Positions 35,840-48,789 of a stretch of 64,000 bases of DNA are shown here, one piece after another. Within the stretch, counting starts at the first letter, position 1. Every line of letters starts with the position of its first letter. The translations under genes were made by a program, and so were the position numbers. This DNA is from Saturnia japonica. Lineage: Eukaryota; Arthropoda; Insecta; Lepidoptera; Saturniidae. The stretch spans positions 5,518,001 to 5,582,000 of the forward strand of contig CM065307.1 in NCBI GenBank assembly GCA_033032175.1, in the 5' to 3' direction. Below the pieces are notes generated by a model. It worked only from the letters and a program-made list of their open reading frames with translations, did no database searches and had not been told where the DNA came from.

Positions 35840-37289
35840 TGTGTATGTTTGAATAAGATCACTCTAATATACATTTTATCTTTAAGTTTGCTACTGTGTA
35901 CAGGTCTGAGTTTTTTTTTCGAATTACAATTTTATTTAAGATTCGTCTGGTTGTAGTAGTAGAACGTCAAGTAAAAGAGACATATAAGTATTAGAGGACT
36001 ATTATTATTATTTTTATTATAGGACTAGGAGTATTATATTATATTCATGAAAGGTGTCTGTGTAAAAGACGTGATTTTTCATTTAAATTAAGCCCCAATA
36101 AAAACCTACCGTATTTTTATTCATTCTCTTATCTTATATAACTCTGTTCCTAGTTCTAAAAAAATGTTAATAATTTGAACTTGAAATAGCTTGTGTATTG
36201 GCGAAGAAATAAAAAACGAAAGACAATGAACTCAATACGCCTTTACGGCTTTAAAATATAAATTTGCCCTTGAATTGGTGATTACGTCACGTCTCCCTTC
36301 CCAACAAGTTGAAAAAAACGAAGTAAAAGTTTGCAGGTAGGTACAATGCGGGGCTATAAACAATTTTTGGTTTTATTTATTTTGTTAATATTTTTTACTT
36401 TTTCCTCAATACTGATAATAAATCATGATATTTTATACCATATCCACACGCTTGCCACTTGTCGCAAACTTCAAACCACTACAAACGCTTGGATAAAATA
36501 GGCAAGCCAAACATCGTTAACCACACGTTTGCGAGTTTACTAGTGTGTTTTAGGAAAGGCAGGCATGTCGCACGTCAACCTTGTGTCGGTTATAATATTT
36601 TTATTGTAAAAAGAAGCAAAATTAAATGTAAAAAAATTATAGTATATGGAAAATTCCGCTACGCCGATTATTAAAAATTCACAAAAATTGTACCAGGTTT
36701 TACCAGCTATACTAAACACAAACGTATGGACACATTTCAAGCGCTTGCCACAAGCTGCTTAGATTTGTAAATCAAATACCCACTTAGCTCATATCCAAAC
36801 AAACCAAGAAAAACACAATCTGTTAATGTTTGCCGAGATTTGGCAAGCATGTAGATCGAGCATTAAAATCTGTACGTTATTGCTTTTATTTACAGTTATG
36901 TTACACAGTATAAGCACTTAGTATTTTGTGGTATGTGTACACTTGTAACTAGGAACGTGGGATAAATGCATATTATGCAATAACCATGATCATAATGTCA
37001 GCTAAAAGACTTTAACACTAAACCACAACAACCGGTACAGTGCTACTCGCATCCATGGTCTGCTCACGGTGTGTCTTTCGATACGTGGTCGCCACTCGAG
37101 AACTCTTTGGCCTCATCGGCCATTCGATCCACGAACTACGTGCCTCATCTGCTGCCGCTTAAGATTAGCTATTTTTAGGGCTATGTCAGTGAATTTGGTT
37201 CTACTGCGTATCTTCCCATTTCTGATTGGATCATGCGAAGCAACTCCGAGCTTCGCCGTCTCCATTGCATGTTAATGTGATATCCATAC
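35840..37289. other. intergenic DNA
   Basis: An acceptor-like TTTATTTACAG at about 36894 opens a frame of about 21 codons without a convincing donor. A GC-richer patch at 37030-37270 is not recognised. Confidence 0.3.
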
Positions 37290-37400
37290 TAATAATTAAT
37301 ACAAATAATAAAATTGAAGTGTCTGTTTGTAATTTCAAAATAACAGCTTTTTACTACATAAATAGGAAAATATATACATCATAGTGCTTAGTGCTATATA
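37290..37400 (+). mobile_element. Helitron-like 5' fragment, type 2
   Basis: ATTGAAGTGTCTGTTTGTAA and TTTCAAAATAAC match the 5' part of the copy at 40695-41219. Its 3' part is missing. Confidence 0.45.
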
Positions 37401-37564
37401 TAAGGAACTATACGAAATTACTTTATGCTTCTTGACCCACTATAAGCTGTGTGTTATCCGTTAATAAGTCTTAAGAATTTTATTATTTAGATAATTCCGA
37501 TATGTTCTACTGGTTAGAAACTCCGTGCAGACTAATAGTAAAACATATTGATATATAAATAAAG

Positions 37565-38260
37565 CACGCCTATTTCCCAACGGGGTAGGCAGAGACCACA
37601 TTATTCCACTTCCTATGATCCTGGCATACATTATTTATTATTATTTATTTACTTAGGTCGCCAACAGAATTAACATCAATACATCATCTTTAAAAAATTT
37701 ATGCAGTACAATATTTTAATTAAATGTGACCCTAATTATAGGCAACGACGGCATGCACATAATTAAATCCTATTTACATTGTATATCTTTAGTAATTTAA
37801 AGATACAAACAGCTAAATAAAATAAAAACAATCACAAGCAAATATAAATATTTTTTAAAGTAGGTACACAGGAATTATGTTCTCGTCTCACGAACAACAA
37901 TATGCTCTCTTAATTTTAATAACAGTATCAAAGAAGATATCACCTTCATTTGTAATACTCTAGAAAGTAATGTTGTAATTTCTCATGAGTCTATTTAATG
38001 GTGAATAGTAACCAAGATTTGTACGAGAACGTTTCTCACAAAATAACACACACACATCTTCGCTTCTTCAACATTCATCAATCTTTTCATGCATGCTCGT
38101 CGGTTTAGAGTACTTTTAACCTGACCTTTCTTCAGAATGCCCCCTATTTGATCGAGGAAAATTCGTCTAGGCCTTCCTCTTCCAACGTTTCCTTTCACAC
38201 TCGCATTATATATTTTTATCTTTTATAATTGATCCTCTCAAAATACCCAATCTATCTAAG
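37565..38260 (-). pseudogene. LINE 3' end with C-terminal coding remnant
   Basis: On the minus strand a frame reads GNVGRGRPRRIFLDQIGGIL and then KKGQVKSTLNRRACMKRLM, followed by VEEAK. This basic tail with GRGRP and a DQI...KGQ..S..NRRACM signature is typical of the C terminus of lepidopteran LINE reverse-transcriptase proteins. The frame is then disrupted. The remaining 400 bases to 37565 would be its 3' untranslated region, including CCAACGGGGTAGGCAGAGAC near 37577. Confidence 0.65.
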
Positions 38261-38779
38261 CATCCCTTTCTCAATCCGTGTGACTATATCTTCTTTCACA
38301 CCACAAAGTTCTCTTATCACATATTGATTATCGTAAAAATCGCAATAATAAATTACGGGATGTAAATAGCTACTGCGTAGTATAATTATAAAGACCATTT
38401 CATTCCATTTAATAATAAGTTCAAATCATAGATTAGCACAGTCTTATTTAAAGTAGGACGATTACGTATAAAATTTATAATAGGCATGAATCCCATTATT
38501 GAGTGTTTATAATTCAAACTGGCCTTTACGTACGGGGCGTCAAGGTGATTCAATCTCCTTTCAGAATACGCCTAACCGGTCCACCAAGCTTTATGACACA
38601 TTTCACGTATATATGAATCCTCATAAATAAATATACAAAACAAGAACGGGTTTAAATATTCTACGTCTTATGGTCCATAAATATCCAGAAGATATGCAAA
38701 TTTGACAAAATAACGTACGTACTGACTGCCATTGTAACTTATCGGACAATTCGGTATTGCCTAAATTAATCTATTCTGT

Positions 38780-39205
38780 GCGTTTGAAACGCTGTTTAAA
38801 CTACGTGCCCATACGAAATGTGCGAGATAGCTAGAAGGTGCGTGGATTAGCAGTACTGTAAAGGGATGTGATGGTTTCTACCAAAACTGTGCGAGAAGCT
38901 TACGTGGTACGAGTTTGCGTAGTGAAGTTATGAAACGTTATGTAGCTGAGTGGTTTGAGAATATATAGCGGTCAAGTAGCTCTAGTTTCCCACACCATCT
39001 TGCAGACATTTCTCGCACACATTCTCCGCTCATTTCTCGCTTTTTGATATTTAAAAATGCCGAACTCTGCTAGCCTTTTTTCAGCAAAGTTCCGCTAAGC
39101 GAGGCTAGAAAAAAAAAATCCCATTGGTGGATTTTTTTCCTCGCGCACAGCTTAACTACCTCGCTAACCTCGCAGCCTAAGGCGATACCACCGGCAACAT
39201 TTTTT
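38780..39205. repeat. unclassified GC-richer repeat-like block
   Basis: It contains many short direct and inverted motifs such as GTGCGAGA, CTAGCC and GCTAAGCGAGGCTAG with poly(A/T) runs. This suggests a non-autonomous element with a complex subterminal structure. The termini are not defined. Confidence 0.35.
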
Positions 39206-39209
39206 TTTT

Positions 39210-40690
39210 GCAAAAACTTTTATGACAATGAATTTATTAATTAAATATTACTTTTGTACTTCTTTGTTTGCCGATTACTATTATCGGCAGACCAAATGTT
39301 GAATTTTGGTTTGATGTATAAGCTGAAAGGAACGAGAAATATCGCTTAGGTTTACCTAAGATTGGACTACGATACCTTTTACTACTCTGATACTTTATCG
39401 TACCGTAAGTACAAACCGACATACATACATATATCGGTTTTTATCTAAAAATTTAATATATGCATAAACTGTTTCTATTCTAATTAAGTCACAAAAGCAT
39501 TCATAGATGTTGCAACCAAGGCTATAAATATAATGTTATTTATGTCTTAGTTATATTTAAATGTTTGATGATGTTTGATTAACGAAATTAACGATTAATC
39601 TCTAATAAAAGGGAAATTGTGTGTTGCTAGATTAACGTATTCAATTTCTAACAACAAATCACTTGTTATAATTAAATAAATTTAATAAAACATGTGATAA
39701 ATTCGTGTTTGACTATTGAATTTATAATGTAAATTAATGTGGTTGGGTCATTTAATGCAGAATCAGATTATGTCTTAAAGCCTTGTTTTTTCATAAATGA
39801 TTATGTTATTATTCAATAAATAAAATAAATTTTGATTGATACTTTAAAAAAGGTCTCTTACATTTTTACTTGTAGTTACATTCAAACGGAAGGTAATGGT
39901 CTCAACATATTTACGGAACATAATTACTATGACTTTTAATATGCACTACACATATTTGCTTACGTAAATTTAAAAAAAAAAGGATATGATTTACTTAGGT
40001 TATCTAATTATACAAACACTGTATTATAAAAATATTAGCAAAAAACCTTTTTAATATGGTGAATTCAGTTATAATTCTGTGAAACATTTAAAAAATCTAT
40101 AAAAAAATATTTTAATAACAATTGCCAGAGTTTGTTACACCTGCAAGGAAAGTTACCGAGGGAGACCGCGTCATGCAAGTCGAAGCACCGATGACGTACC
40201 CTTGCTTACACATTGTAAGTAATTTCATTTTGGAGAAGTAATGACTGCGCGCGAACAATTTTGATGTTTGTTTAAGTGTTCTAGCTTATAGGCGTAAAAG
40301 GCTACTATTTGAACTCCAAACAGTTTCAATGGAATTTTATTGTGTATTAGCTTTTCCTCGAGGCTTCTTACCATTCTCTACAAAATTTGAAGTTACATAG
40401 CATAATATAATCAATATCCTAATTATATTTATTAATTTGATAAATGCGAAAGTTTGTTGATATAAGATAATTTTTATCCAGGTAAAACGTTTTTTTGTTC
40501 ACCGGAGTTGGTGCGGCTCAGGGCCCGGCCGCCGCGCGTGTATAGTTAGTATTATAAAATGCTAAAGAATTTTTCATCATATTATTCTTGAGTTTTATAA
40601 TAAATTAAAGTATAAATTACTTGCTTTTTTACATCATGATACCTACACATTATGTAAATTGTACCTATTATTAATTAACCAACTTATATT
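39210..40690. other. AT-rich intergenic DNA
   Basis: One GC-rich patch at 40498-40545 (GGCCCGGCCGCCGCGCG) stands out. No gene or named repeat is supported. Confidence 0.3.
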
Positions 40691-40694
40691 ATCT

Positions 40695-41219
40695 ATACGA
40701 TTAATAAAATTTAAGTGTCTGTTTGTAATGTCAAAATAACTGTGTTTTACTAAATGTATATGAAACTATGTATATACGATACCTATAACAAAAAGCCCAT
40801 TTTTACAACTTTTGTCTGTCTGTCAGTTTGTTCAGGGTAATCTCCGAAATGGTAGAACCGATTTTGACGGAAATTTCACTGATAGATAGCTAATGATATA
40901 GGGAATAACCTAGGTTAATTTTATTTTAGAAAAAGAATTAGAGTTCCGCACAAATAAAAAAAAACTGGTCATGGTGAATCAATTCGGGTGTTTCAATGAC
41001 TTCTGCTGAGTAAACCATAAGAGATATAGCAAATTAATGTATCACATAATTATAGGCATTAAAAAGGTCTACAAAAGAGTCCGAGAGAGTTATATATATA
41101 TCTTTTAAGGAACACCCACAATAAGCATTTTTGTATTTAAAATAGCCGGGAGCGGGGAAGCAAGATTCGTGCGGGCATTCTGTAGTACACGTGAGCGAAG
41201 CCATGGGCACAGCTAGTCC
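40695..41219 (+). mobile_element. Helitron-like element, type 2, uninterrupted copy
   Basis: It runs from near AATAAAATTTAAGTGTCTGT through GTAGAACCGATTTTGACGG, AACTGGTCATGGTGAATCAA and AACACCCACAATAAGC to GTGAGCGAAGCCATGGGCAC and AGCTAGT. It provides the empty-site reference GAAGCAAGATTCGTGCGGG for the insertion at 31189. Confidence 0.65.
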
Positions 41220-41534
41220 ATAATAAATTTATTATACTAAAGTACTCCTTAGCAATATTTCTTACTTCGTGAAATAAATTATATTTAGTCCGATGACTTG
41301 AATGGCTCGAAATTTGAACTGCGAGCCGTGACTCAAGCCTGTCCGACTGGTTTTAACTTATACGCTCTGTAAGTAAATACAGTTGTAGGGTAACTTGTAC
41401 TGATAGGTGTACGAGTAGGTTTTGGTAATATAAATGTTACTTTTTAATACTCAGTCCTTTTCCACTGTCGTCTTTGAAGTTTCAGTGTATTTGATAGAAA
41501 AAGGAAAAGTCATTTTCTTTCTTCCTTACTTCGC

Positions 41535-41832
41535 TTTGAAGCGATCATAGTTGCGTGGTAGCACGTTTGCAAATCTGCGTCGAAGGGCGATCGAAGTATG
41601 TTCATAATTCTGCTATGAGCCTGATTTTCGGAGAAGGAAAACACCTTAAAGAAACCATAGCATGGTGCCTGGCTAGCTATCACCCTGAAATTGACAATCT
41701 GTCGCCCAGCACCTAATAGCTGTGTATCGGTAGCTGCACTTGAGAGCCCTCCCACTAGACTTAGCGTGTTACTATATTAGACTACATAGTCAGTTAAACA
41801 TCACGTGAGGTTCTGCCCAAACGCTAAATCTA
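41535..41832 (+). mobile_element. tRNA-derived SINE, family B
   Basis: The degenerate head (GTTGCGTGGTAGCACGTTTG) is followed by TCGGAGAAGGAAAACA, TGCCTGGCTAGCTATCACCC, the CTGTCGCCCAGCACC block and an end near GCCCAAACGCTAAATC. It matches 47606-47915. Confidence 0.6.
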
Positions 41833-41904
41833 TTTTAAAAAGGTTGGCAGTCACGGGACGCCCGGCAGATGAGACTCTATTAAAATAAACGATATTGGCT
41901 CCAC

Positions 41905-41995
41905 ACCGCCAATGTTGGGGTCAAAGCGTCACCTAGCCAACAGCCGCTAACATTGGGAACAAAGCGTCGCTGAACCAAAACCTGTCTGAGCCGCC
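41905..41995 (+). repeat. imperfect 37-bp tandem repeat
   Basis: CCGCCAATGTTGGGGTCAAA with GCGTCACCTAGCCAACA is followed by CCGCTAACATTGGGAACAAA with GCGTCGCTGAACCAAAA. These are two imperfect units of about 37 bases. The function is unknown. Confidence 0.6.
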
Positions 41996-42009
41996 GCATT
42001 AATTGTTTC

Positions 42010-43369
42010 ACATCAAAAATATTGCGGTGAATCATATTTATATTTAATATGTGTTTAAAAATGCTTAGTCCTTTTTATTATTTGCATTCTATTATGGCCA
42101 ATAATATTGTATTTTACATTATGTTTTACACCAGTGAAAATGTAAATAATTCATATAAACTACAGGTTTCAAAATTAATAACTTTATTAAAATGTACTGA
42201 AGTCGGTAAAGTATATTAAATGTTTATACATCAACAATTCTTTACGCTTCATTTTAAAAACCAACATAAAATAATAAATATTAAAATAACACTATATCAG
42301 TATTGTACCATAGGTAAAATCAATGCATTATATTGTCATATGATCATTCCAAAGAAAAGTACTATAAGTATTCAAATTTACGATTGTGAATGCTCATTAA
42401 TAAATTTATTCCCATGGATAGAGCATTAATGCCAATTTTACGTGCATTTTAGTAAATTCCATAAATAATACGTATTGATCATTAATTTGTTTGACAACTG
42501 TTGTTCTTGTTGTAAAAGATAGTATGTTATACATACATATCGAATATCATTTCTACTCTAAAACTTATGTAAAATATTTCAATAATATTAAACATTACAT
42601 AATTTTTATAAATCCCATTTTTGATATTATGTATTTTATAATATCAACTTTACAAATTACACTTAAGAATGATCGGAATCATTTACTGGTACAATTTAAA
42701 ATCAATGAGCAGAATTTGGATTTATTGTATAATTGAATTAATATACCGACACTATGACGTTTTACCCCACGTAGCGGCTTTTTCCCGATGATATCTTAGC
42801 TCTTCTATTCTCTCAGTATACGGAGCTTTTGTACTGGCACCGTTTTTGCTCCTCTTCCGTTTAATAATTTGAATTATTGTTGATTCATCACATTATTACG
42901 AAATACTTCATGTACTTTGTATAGACAGATTTGATCCTCCTATTTGCGAATCTAAATTTAACTTAGCTTCTTATAGAGAAAAAACGTTTAGGTGCAGACG
43001 AACTCGAAATCTGTTACGTAAGTCAGTTATGTATCAATATTATTTATTTAGCAATAATAAAGATGGATTTTCCGTTTTAATATAAAAACGTGATAATAAT
43101 AATGGCACACACTTACACGGTTTATGAAGCGCAAATAATATTCTTGAATAGTGATTTTAATAATTTTGTCTTTGTGGAAAATCAAATTTTTCTCATAGCC
43201 ATTTATCATACCTGCTGAGATTTCATTAAATCATAAAAACACAAAGGTCCTCAAAGAACTAGAACTAGGTGTGTCGATTGGTGTTCTGCTTGACACAATT
43301 TCATTTCAGGGTCTCTTCAAAAACGCCTTGATAAATGCTTGGCAAGGTTCGCAACGCAATGGTAATCCT
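42010..43369. other. AT-rich intergenic DNA, nothing recognised
   Basis: The two open frames at 42220-42736 have the lysine, isoleucine and tyrosine bias of random AT-rich sequence. Confidence 0.35.
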
Positions 43370-43600
43370 TTTTTTACAACTTAGATGCCAAACAAGCATA
43401 CGGCCCACCTTATGGTAAGCGGTTATATCACTAGTGCGGTGGTGTCGCTAGTGCGTTGCCAAACTTGTTGCGTTACGTTGTTACAGCAGGAGCACAACTC
43501 AAGTTTATTTGGTTGCGATCTTCTGTAGCAGAATATTTCAAAGAGATTAGTCTGTATCCTACCTTTCTTCAATGCGTTCTTCTTCAGTTTCCATCATTTA
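43370..43600 (+). repeat. interspersed repeat, family C, with 5' part
   Basis: GCCAAACAAGCATACGGCCC and CACCTTATGGTAAGCGG are followed by AGGAGCACAACTCAAGTTTA and GCGATCTTCTGTAG. It is among the most complete copies. Confidence 0.65.
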
Positions 43601-44044
43601 TATGAATCCGTCGAACACCTTGCTGGGCCTTACGTATAAAAAAGTGTAAATGTATCTACACATCCTTGTTGTCAGATAAATCCGAAGAACACAATTGAGT
43701 ATTATAAAAGAAGACAAAACAAAAAACTGGAATCGCTAATTAATGAACAAGATATCTCGTGACCTCATCCAGTGAAGCGTTTATTGCTACTTGCTATAAT
43801 AGTCTTTTGTTATTTTATTTAAAAATTCTTTTTTATTTCTCATTGTATAAAACAATACATTCATAATAGAAAGTTCAAAGAATTTATTTCTTTATAAACT
43901 TTAAAAATCTAGTCAATAAAATTCTTAAGGCATATTATGGATAATAAATCGAATAAACTGGTGGGTCTAGAGGTTTTTGTAATAAAAAGGGAAGAAAGGA
44001 TGTACCAGTATTTATTTATCATTTTCTTAACTGACATGACCGCC

Positions 44045-44107
44045 AGCACTCATATCACGGAGCCCTCTAGGGTCTATGGACCCCAGGTTAAGAAACCCTG
44101 GTCTAGA
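44045..44107 (-). mobile_element. possible hAT terminal fragment
   Basis: On the minus strand CCAGGGTTTCTTAACCTGGG followed by GTCCATAGACCC resembles the terminal region of hAT-type elements (CAGGG...TTAACC.GGGGTCC). The second end was not found. Confidence 0.35.
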
Positions 44108-44376
44108 GAGATGAAATTTTGCATTGGAGTACCTTATGTACCGTAGGTGAAAATTCATCGTCTAAGGAGGTTATGAAGAATGTTAAAGTTTCTGAGAGGT
44201 TGGGGAATCTCTACAGGTACATGACTATGGATTTAGAAAATTTACTTTAACATTTATTAAGTTATAAGTTTAATGAATACGGTGTTAAGGATTTGAAGGA
44301 GAGAATGTTATCTAACAAATTTAAGTGAAAGTTTTCACTTAGCACCGTTGTTATACAAACAAATACATAGGATTAA

Positions 44377-45689
44377 CGGCCGAACCCAATAATGAATCTT
44401 AGATCTGAGTTTGTAGCCAATCTAAGATTGGCCTCGATCTCCTGATCGATCTTCGTACTACGTCCCAATAACAACGATCACCAAAGGCGATCCTAGTTTC
44501 TCAACAGATCGCATATCGATCTCTTCCCTCCCTTACGTTTCTTTTTATACAGATTTCATAATGAATGCGTTATGTTTTACACAGATACTAGAGAATATAT
44601 TTTACTTTATCGGTACATGTTAACGAAAACTTTATTTATTACTTAAACTACACATATTTTAAGTATTTGCGCAGTATTAACAGTTTTTTAAACTATGTTA
44701 CCGACATAAAATACTTATAAAGTTTTTGGAAACGAAACATACAAGTTAGATCCCCCATCTATCAAAATTCTAGTGTCCAGTGTCAGTTCAGACAAACAAA
44801 GTAGGGATGACGATGAAAAATAAAGACTCACAAAAATAGAAGACTAATCGATTTCTAAAAAATCGATTACTAAAAAATAGACCTTTTTTCGATTCGCTTT
44901 TCAAGTTTGAATACACCATATAAATATAAATCCCCTTTAGAAAACAAAAAGGACACCATAATAATCGATCTTTTATTATTTTCGGATCATTTTTTTTTAT
45001 AACCATTCTAAACTATGAGTTCCTAGAAAAAGACAGTAAGAGAAGTTTGAAATAGGTTTTGGAAAATAATTACCGCTTGGATGTTACTTTTATGAAAGGT
45101 ATTATTTTCGATAAAAGCAATTCAACCGCGGTTTTGTTCAGTCTGAATCTAAATGTATAATTCAGCATCGTTTAAACACCGCATGTGGTTAACACGGCTA
45201 TAAGTTCTTCGAGATTGTGGTGAAAATTCATTTTCATCACCGTCCCAATCGGAAAGCTCTTGTAACGCCTCCAAATCACTCAAATCACTGTCGCTATCGT
45301 CACTAGTTATTGTACTAAACACATTTGTTGGCATTATTTATTACTCTATAAAGAATAGATAATAAATAACATTTACAATGAATTAACTAAACCGAATTAA
45401 GATCGTTAGTCGCAAACCGCCAAATTCCTAAGATCGTAAAAATGGATTCCAGATAGTCGTAAATAGATCTGTCAAAATACAAAGATCGGATAATGGGATG
45501 CGTCAACTGTCATTCCCATACGGAGGACGTCTCAAAAATGGATTGATTACCTCATAGAGATCGATCGCATTTTTGGATTGATTTTGTAATCTGTAGATCG
45601 GATATTGAAACACTTTGGAGAATAAATGGATTAAAGTATCGATCGGATATAGGTAAAAATGGAATGAGATCGCTTATTGGGTTAGGCCG
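44377..45689 (-). mobile_element. PIF/Harbinger element with TAA target duplication
   Basis: The 1313-base element has terminal inverted repeats CGGCCGAACCCAATAA (left) and CGGCCTAACCCAATAA (right, reverse complement), one mismatch in 16. It is flanked by TAA at 44374-44376 and 45690-45692. A 3-bp TWA duplication is the PIF/Harbinger hallmark. Subterminal DNA is rich in GATCGA and CGATC motifs. It carries only the start of a transposase-like frame (45149-45334), so it is an internally deleted derivative. Confidence 0.85.
45149..45334 (-). pseudogene. N-terminal remnant of Harbinger transposase
   Basis: The minus-strand frame begins with Met at 45334 and reads an acidic leader with SDDSDSDLSDLEALQELSDW, then RRTYSRVNHM..LNDAE, and stops at residue 62. 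An acidic N-terminus followed by R.YS..N.M..LND.E preceding the helical and DDE nuclease domains is the usual layout of insect HARBI1-like transposases. The DDE catalytic domain and the companion Myb-like gene are absent, so no activity is expected. Confidence 0.65.
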
Positions 45690-45692
45690 TAA

Positions 45693-47344
45693 GTGAATAT
45701 CTCTATGTTTACTGAAGGTTCACTTTTACTGCGTGTGAACTGCAAACGTGTTTTTTTTTAAATCTGAAGAGAACGATTTTGGAGAAAAATTGCTTGGATC
45801 TGGAAGGTTGTAAAAGATTCACAAAGAAGTGTAAGCTAGTAAATGTAGCTTATAAAAACATTTTCTTGGCCCTCATATGCTACAAGGATGATAACGTTTC
45901 CGTTATCTGTCAAGGTGGTCAGGCGTAGAATGATAATTAACAAACAAAAGATGTACAGCAAATCACCTCAAGTTAATATATGATCTTTCTTGGGACGCTT
46001 TCGGAATGCAACCTTTAAGCGACGTGTTTTGAATATACCTTTAGTAGCTGAGATAAAAGTTTTCTCTTGTCTCTCTTCTACATTACCGATTATTTTGTAT
46101 ATGTTTGCTGAAATATCGGAACAGAAACAGCAATGGATATTATTATATTTTAAGTCGTATTCTTTATCACTCTTCATTAATAACAAAATTACTTTTTAAT
46201 GTATTAAAGAAGTGAAGTGAAGAATAGGTTCGTAAATAGTTCTCGGAGGTAAATACCTGGTAATTTGCTTTATTATTTTATTGATAAGATATTGTTGCAC
46301 CGGTTACCTTTCGCGTAAATAATTTATTCGTACTCAAAAATACAAATTCAAATTCAGAAATCGGTTCTTCAAATGTTGTCTTGACGTAATTGCAGTTTTA
46401 CGACCCTATTGTAGATTTTAGATAACTTCTTTTTATATCGCATGATATTTTCACTTCGCTTGTAAGAACAGAACTGACTTGGGTCGAAATACGGCTCGCT
46501 TATAGGTATAGTCAAGTGAGACGATCACGAAATCACTAGAAGGCACTTGAACTTGTAAACAACATGAGTTATCGTTTTTAAAAGAAGGAGAATAATCTAG
46601 TTTTAGGTCATAGTTTGTTGACGCAATTTGAGTGATAAGGTCTATGTGTGAATAAATATAATACTTCCTCGAACCTATGACAACATACTCGACGTCTCGA
46701 GTACATTCTATACGATTCCAGAGATTTCGAGATGATGATTTTTCTATTTTTAGTCAGACCGTAACAATATAATAGAACAATGACGTTTAACGAAAATATA
46801 TCTGGATACCAAAACCACACTATTTTGAATAAAATTATTTAATAATATCTAAGCCCACTACTACAACCAGTAAGATATTTAGTAAATATGTATCTACTTA
46901 ATTTGTTATTATTGAAAAATTATATTAATGTTAGTAACCACATGTTAACAGTACATTGTTCCAAAGGCCGAACCGTAGGCGAGGACTTCACTAATACGAG
47001 ACAGGCAATTGCCATTTCCGCCCAGGCATATACATATAGTGATTTTCTCAAACATCCATGGAAATAAAACATATTTTTTATATTATACATAAACAATAAC
47101 ATAAAAGTTATAATTGGGACAATTACTAAAAGAAAATGTTATTGATTTCCCCGGTACATTTATGTTTGTTTGTTGAACTTCTGATGAGGTTTACAGATGG
47201 GTACCTAATGGATGTAGTGGTAGATGGTTGAATATGCTGTTTTAGGTGGATGGTTGTGGCCTTAGATATTGGCAAGTGGCCAGCAGGTGAGATTCAAATT
47301 CAAATATTTATATACATAGCTTTACAGATGGTATATGATGCTAT
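45693..47344. other. intergenic DNA
   Basis: Two overlapping frames on opposite strands at 45968-46199 are not recognised. A segment at 46480-46520 looks like repeat debris. No gene is supported. Confidence 0.3.
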
Positions 47345-47585
47345 GTCTAATCTTATAAATATAAATTCTTGTATGAATCTGTTCGTGATTTGATGACTTC
47401 TGAACGATTTCATCGGATGATGTCAGATTTACATAATATATTTGTTTTATCGGGACGACGGCTTACAGTGACATTTTTACTTTATATGATTTATAGATAG
47501 GTATATTAGGATCCGATAGGTAGCGCTGTCGTCGAGCTATTAACTGCAGGAAAGGCCAGAACAACCTCTGCTGGCCCAGCTAGTT
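47345..47585 (+). mobile_element. Helitron-like fragment, variant
   Basis: ATCTTATAAATATAAATTCT opens the segment and GGCCCAGCTAGT closes it. The interior (GAACGATTTCATCGGATGAT, GGTAGCGCTGTCGTCGAGCT) differs from types 1, 2 and D. The CTAGT end suggests the same superfamily. Confidence 0.4.
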
Positions 47586-47605
47586 GACTATATTATATAT
47601 GAAGC

Positions 47606-47915
47606 AATGACGGGTCAGCGGTAGTGTGTATTATGTACGGATATCGCGTCGATGGACGTGAGTTCGAATTCTACGACGAGCGTAATCTTTCGGTGAAGAA
47701 AACCACCGTGATGAAACTATAGTATGATGTTAGGGTATTCTGTTATGTTTGCCTGGCTAGCTACCACCCTCAAATTGGAAACTTACCGCCAAGCACTTAT
47801 TGGTGTGTTACGATAGCTCCGCTTGAGGGCCAGTTTCTTCACTAGACTTACAGCATTACCATCTTGGCCCAAGTGAGATTGTGGGTAAAAGCTAATCCTA
47901 TAAAAACTGTGTAAC
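47606..47915 (+). mobile_element. tRNA-derived SINE, family B, best copy
   Basis: The tRNA-like head holds GGGTCAGCGGTAGTG (A-box position) and GAGTTCGAATTC (B box). This is followed by TAATCTTTCGGTGAAGAAAA, TGCCTGGCTAGCTACCACCC, ACTTACCGCCAAGCAC and an end near GTGGGTAAAAGCTAATCC. Other copies are at 35130 (minus), 41535, 57246 and 57735. Confidence 0.75.
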
Positions 47916-48040
47916 GGGCTCAATATTTATCTTTATCATACAAACCTAGACTACAATTACAAAAACATAATATTCACTCATACATCGTACCGTACATACA
48001 TTGAGTTCAGAAATTAGTATGTAAACTAGTAACATACTAA

Positions 48041-48409
48041 ATCTATATATTAATACGTGGAGCAAAAGCTTTCGGTATCTTTTTTAGCGTATTGCGTGCA
48101 CGGAAGACTGTGAGATTTGGATCGGTTAACGTTTATATGGAGAAGGACTGCAGAAAGCTAAAATTTATCTATAATATCTGTTACTAATATATTAAATTAA
48201 ATAAATGAATACTACGAATCCTAACCCGAACAGTGCCATTGAACTTAGACCCCCCAAAATATTGACATTATCACTCAACGAAAAGTGACAGCAAGTGATG
48301 TCTTAGATAATACTCATTGTTTATGAATACTGTAAATGTCAAACAGAAAATCTAGTCTATGATCAAAAAGTCGTAGGTCAAATTTTGAGCTTAGGGCGAT
48401 CGCTAGTAC
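48041..48409 (+). mobile_element. Helitron-like element, family D, copy 2
   Basis: It starts ATCTATATATTAATACGTGG and ends GGGCGATCGCTAGT, with the perfect palindrome GCGATCGC immediately before the CTAGT terminus. The core CCCCCCAAAATATTGACATT is intact. It is the best reference copy of the family in this window. Confidence 0.65.
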
Positions 48410-48789
48410 TATTTAAACCTATCAAAACAATTCTCTATGCAGCAATAAAATAAATTTAATGTAGTTTGAGGTGAACGTAAATTAACAGGTAAGTAAACGT
48501 GAGTTGTGATATATAAATATAAAGAAAATTGGAAGGAACTGTAACCGGAGTAAAACCCAATTAACGTAGATAATCTACCGTGTAATTATTGAACCATTTG
48601 TGGTTGTGGTTAGTCCTATAATGAGCACCTTCCTAAAAGTAATACAAATTTAAAACAACTAATTGAAATACCTACTAATGATCTGTGAAGTGTATAATGC
48701 ATTAACGAAACATAAAATTTAAAAATAGTTATATGGCATAGAATAACAGAATTTTAACAACATAATTCTCTATACGTATCACAGTATCA

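Noticed and set aside
36894..36980. Acceptor-like TTTATTTACAG with a frame of about 21 codons
   Set aside because: There is no convincing donor or family similarity, and the length is expected by chance.
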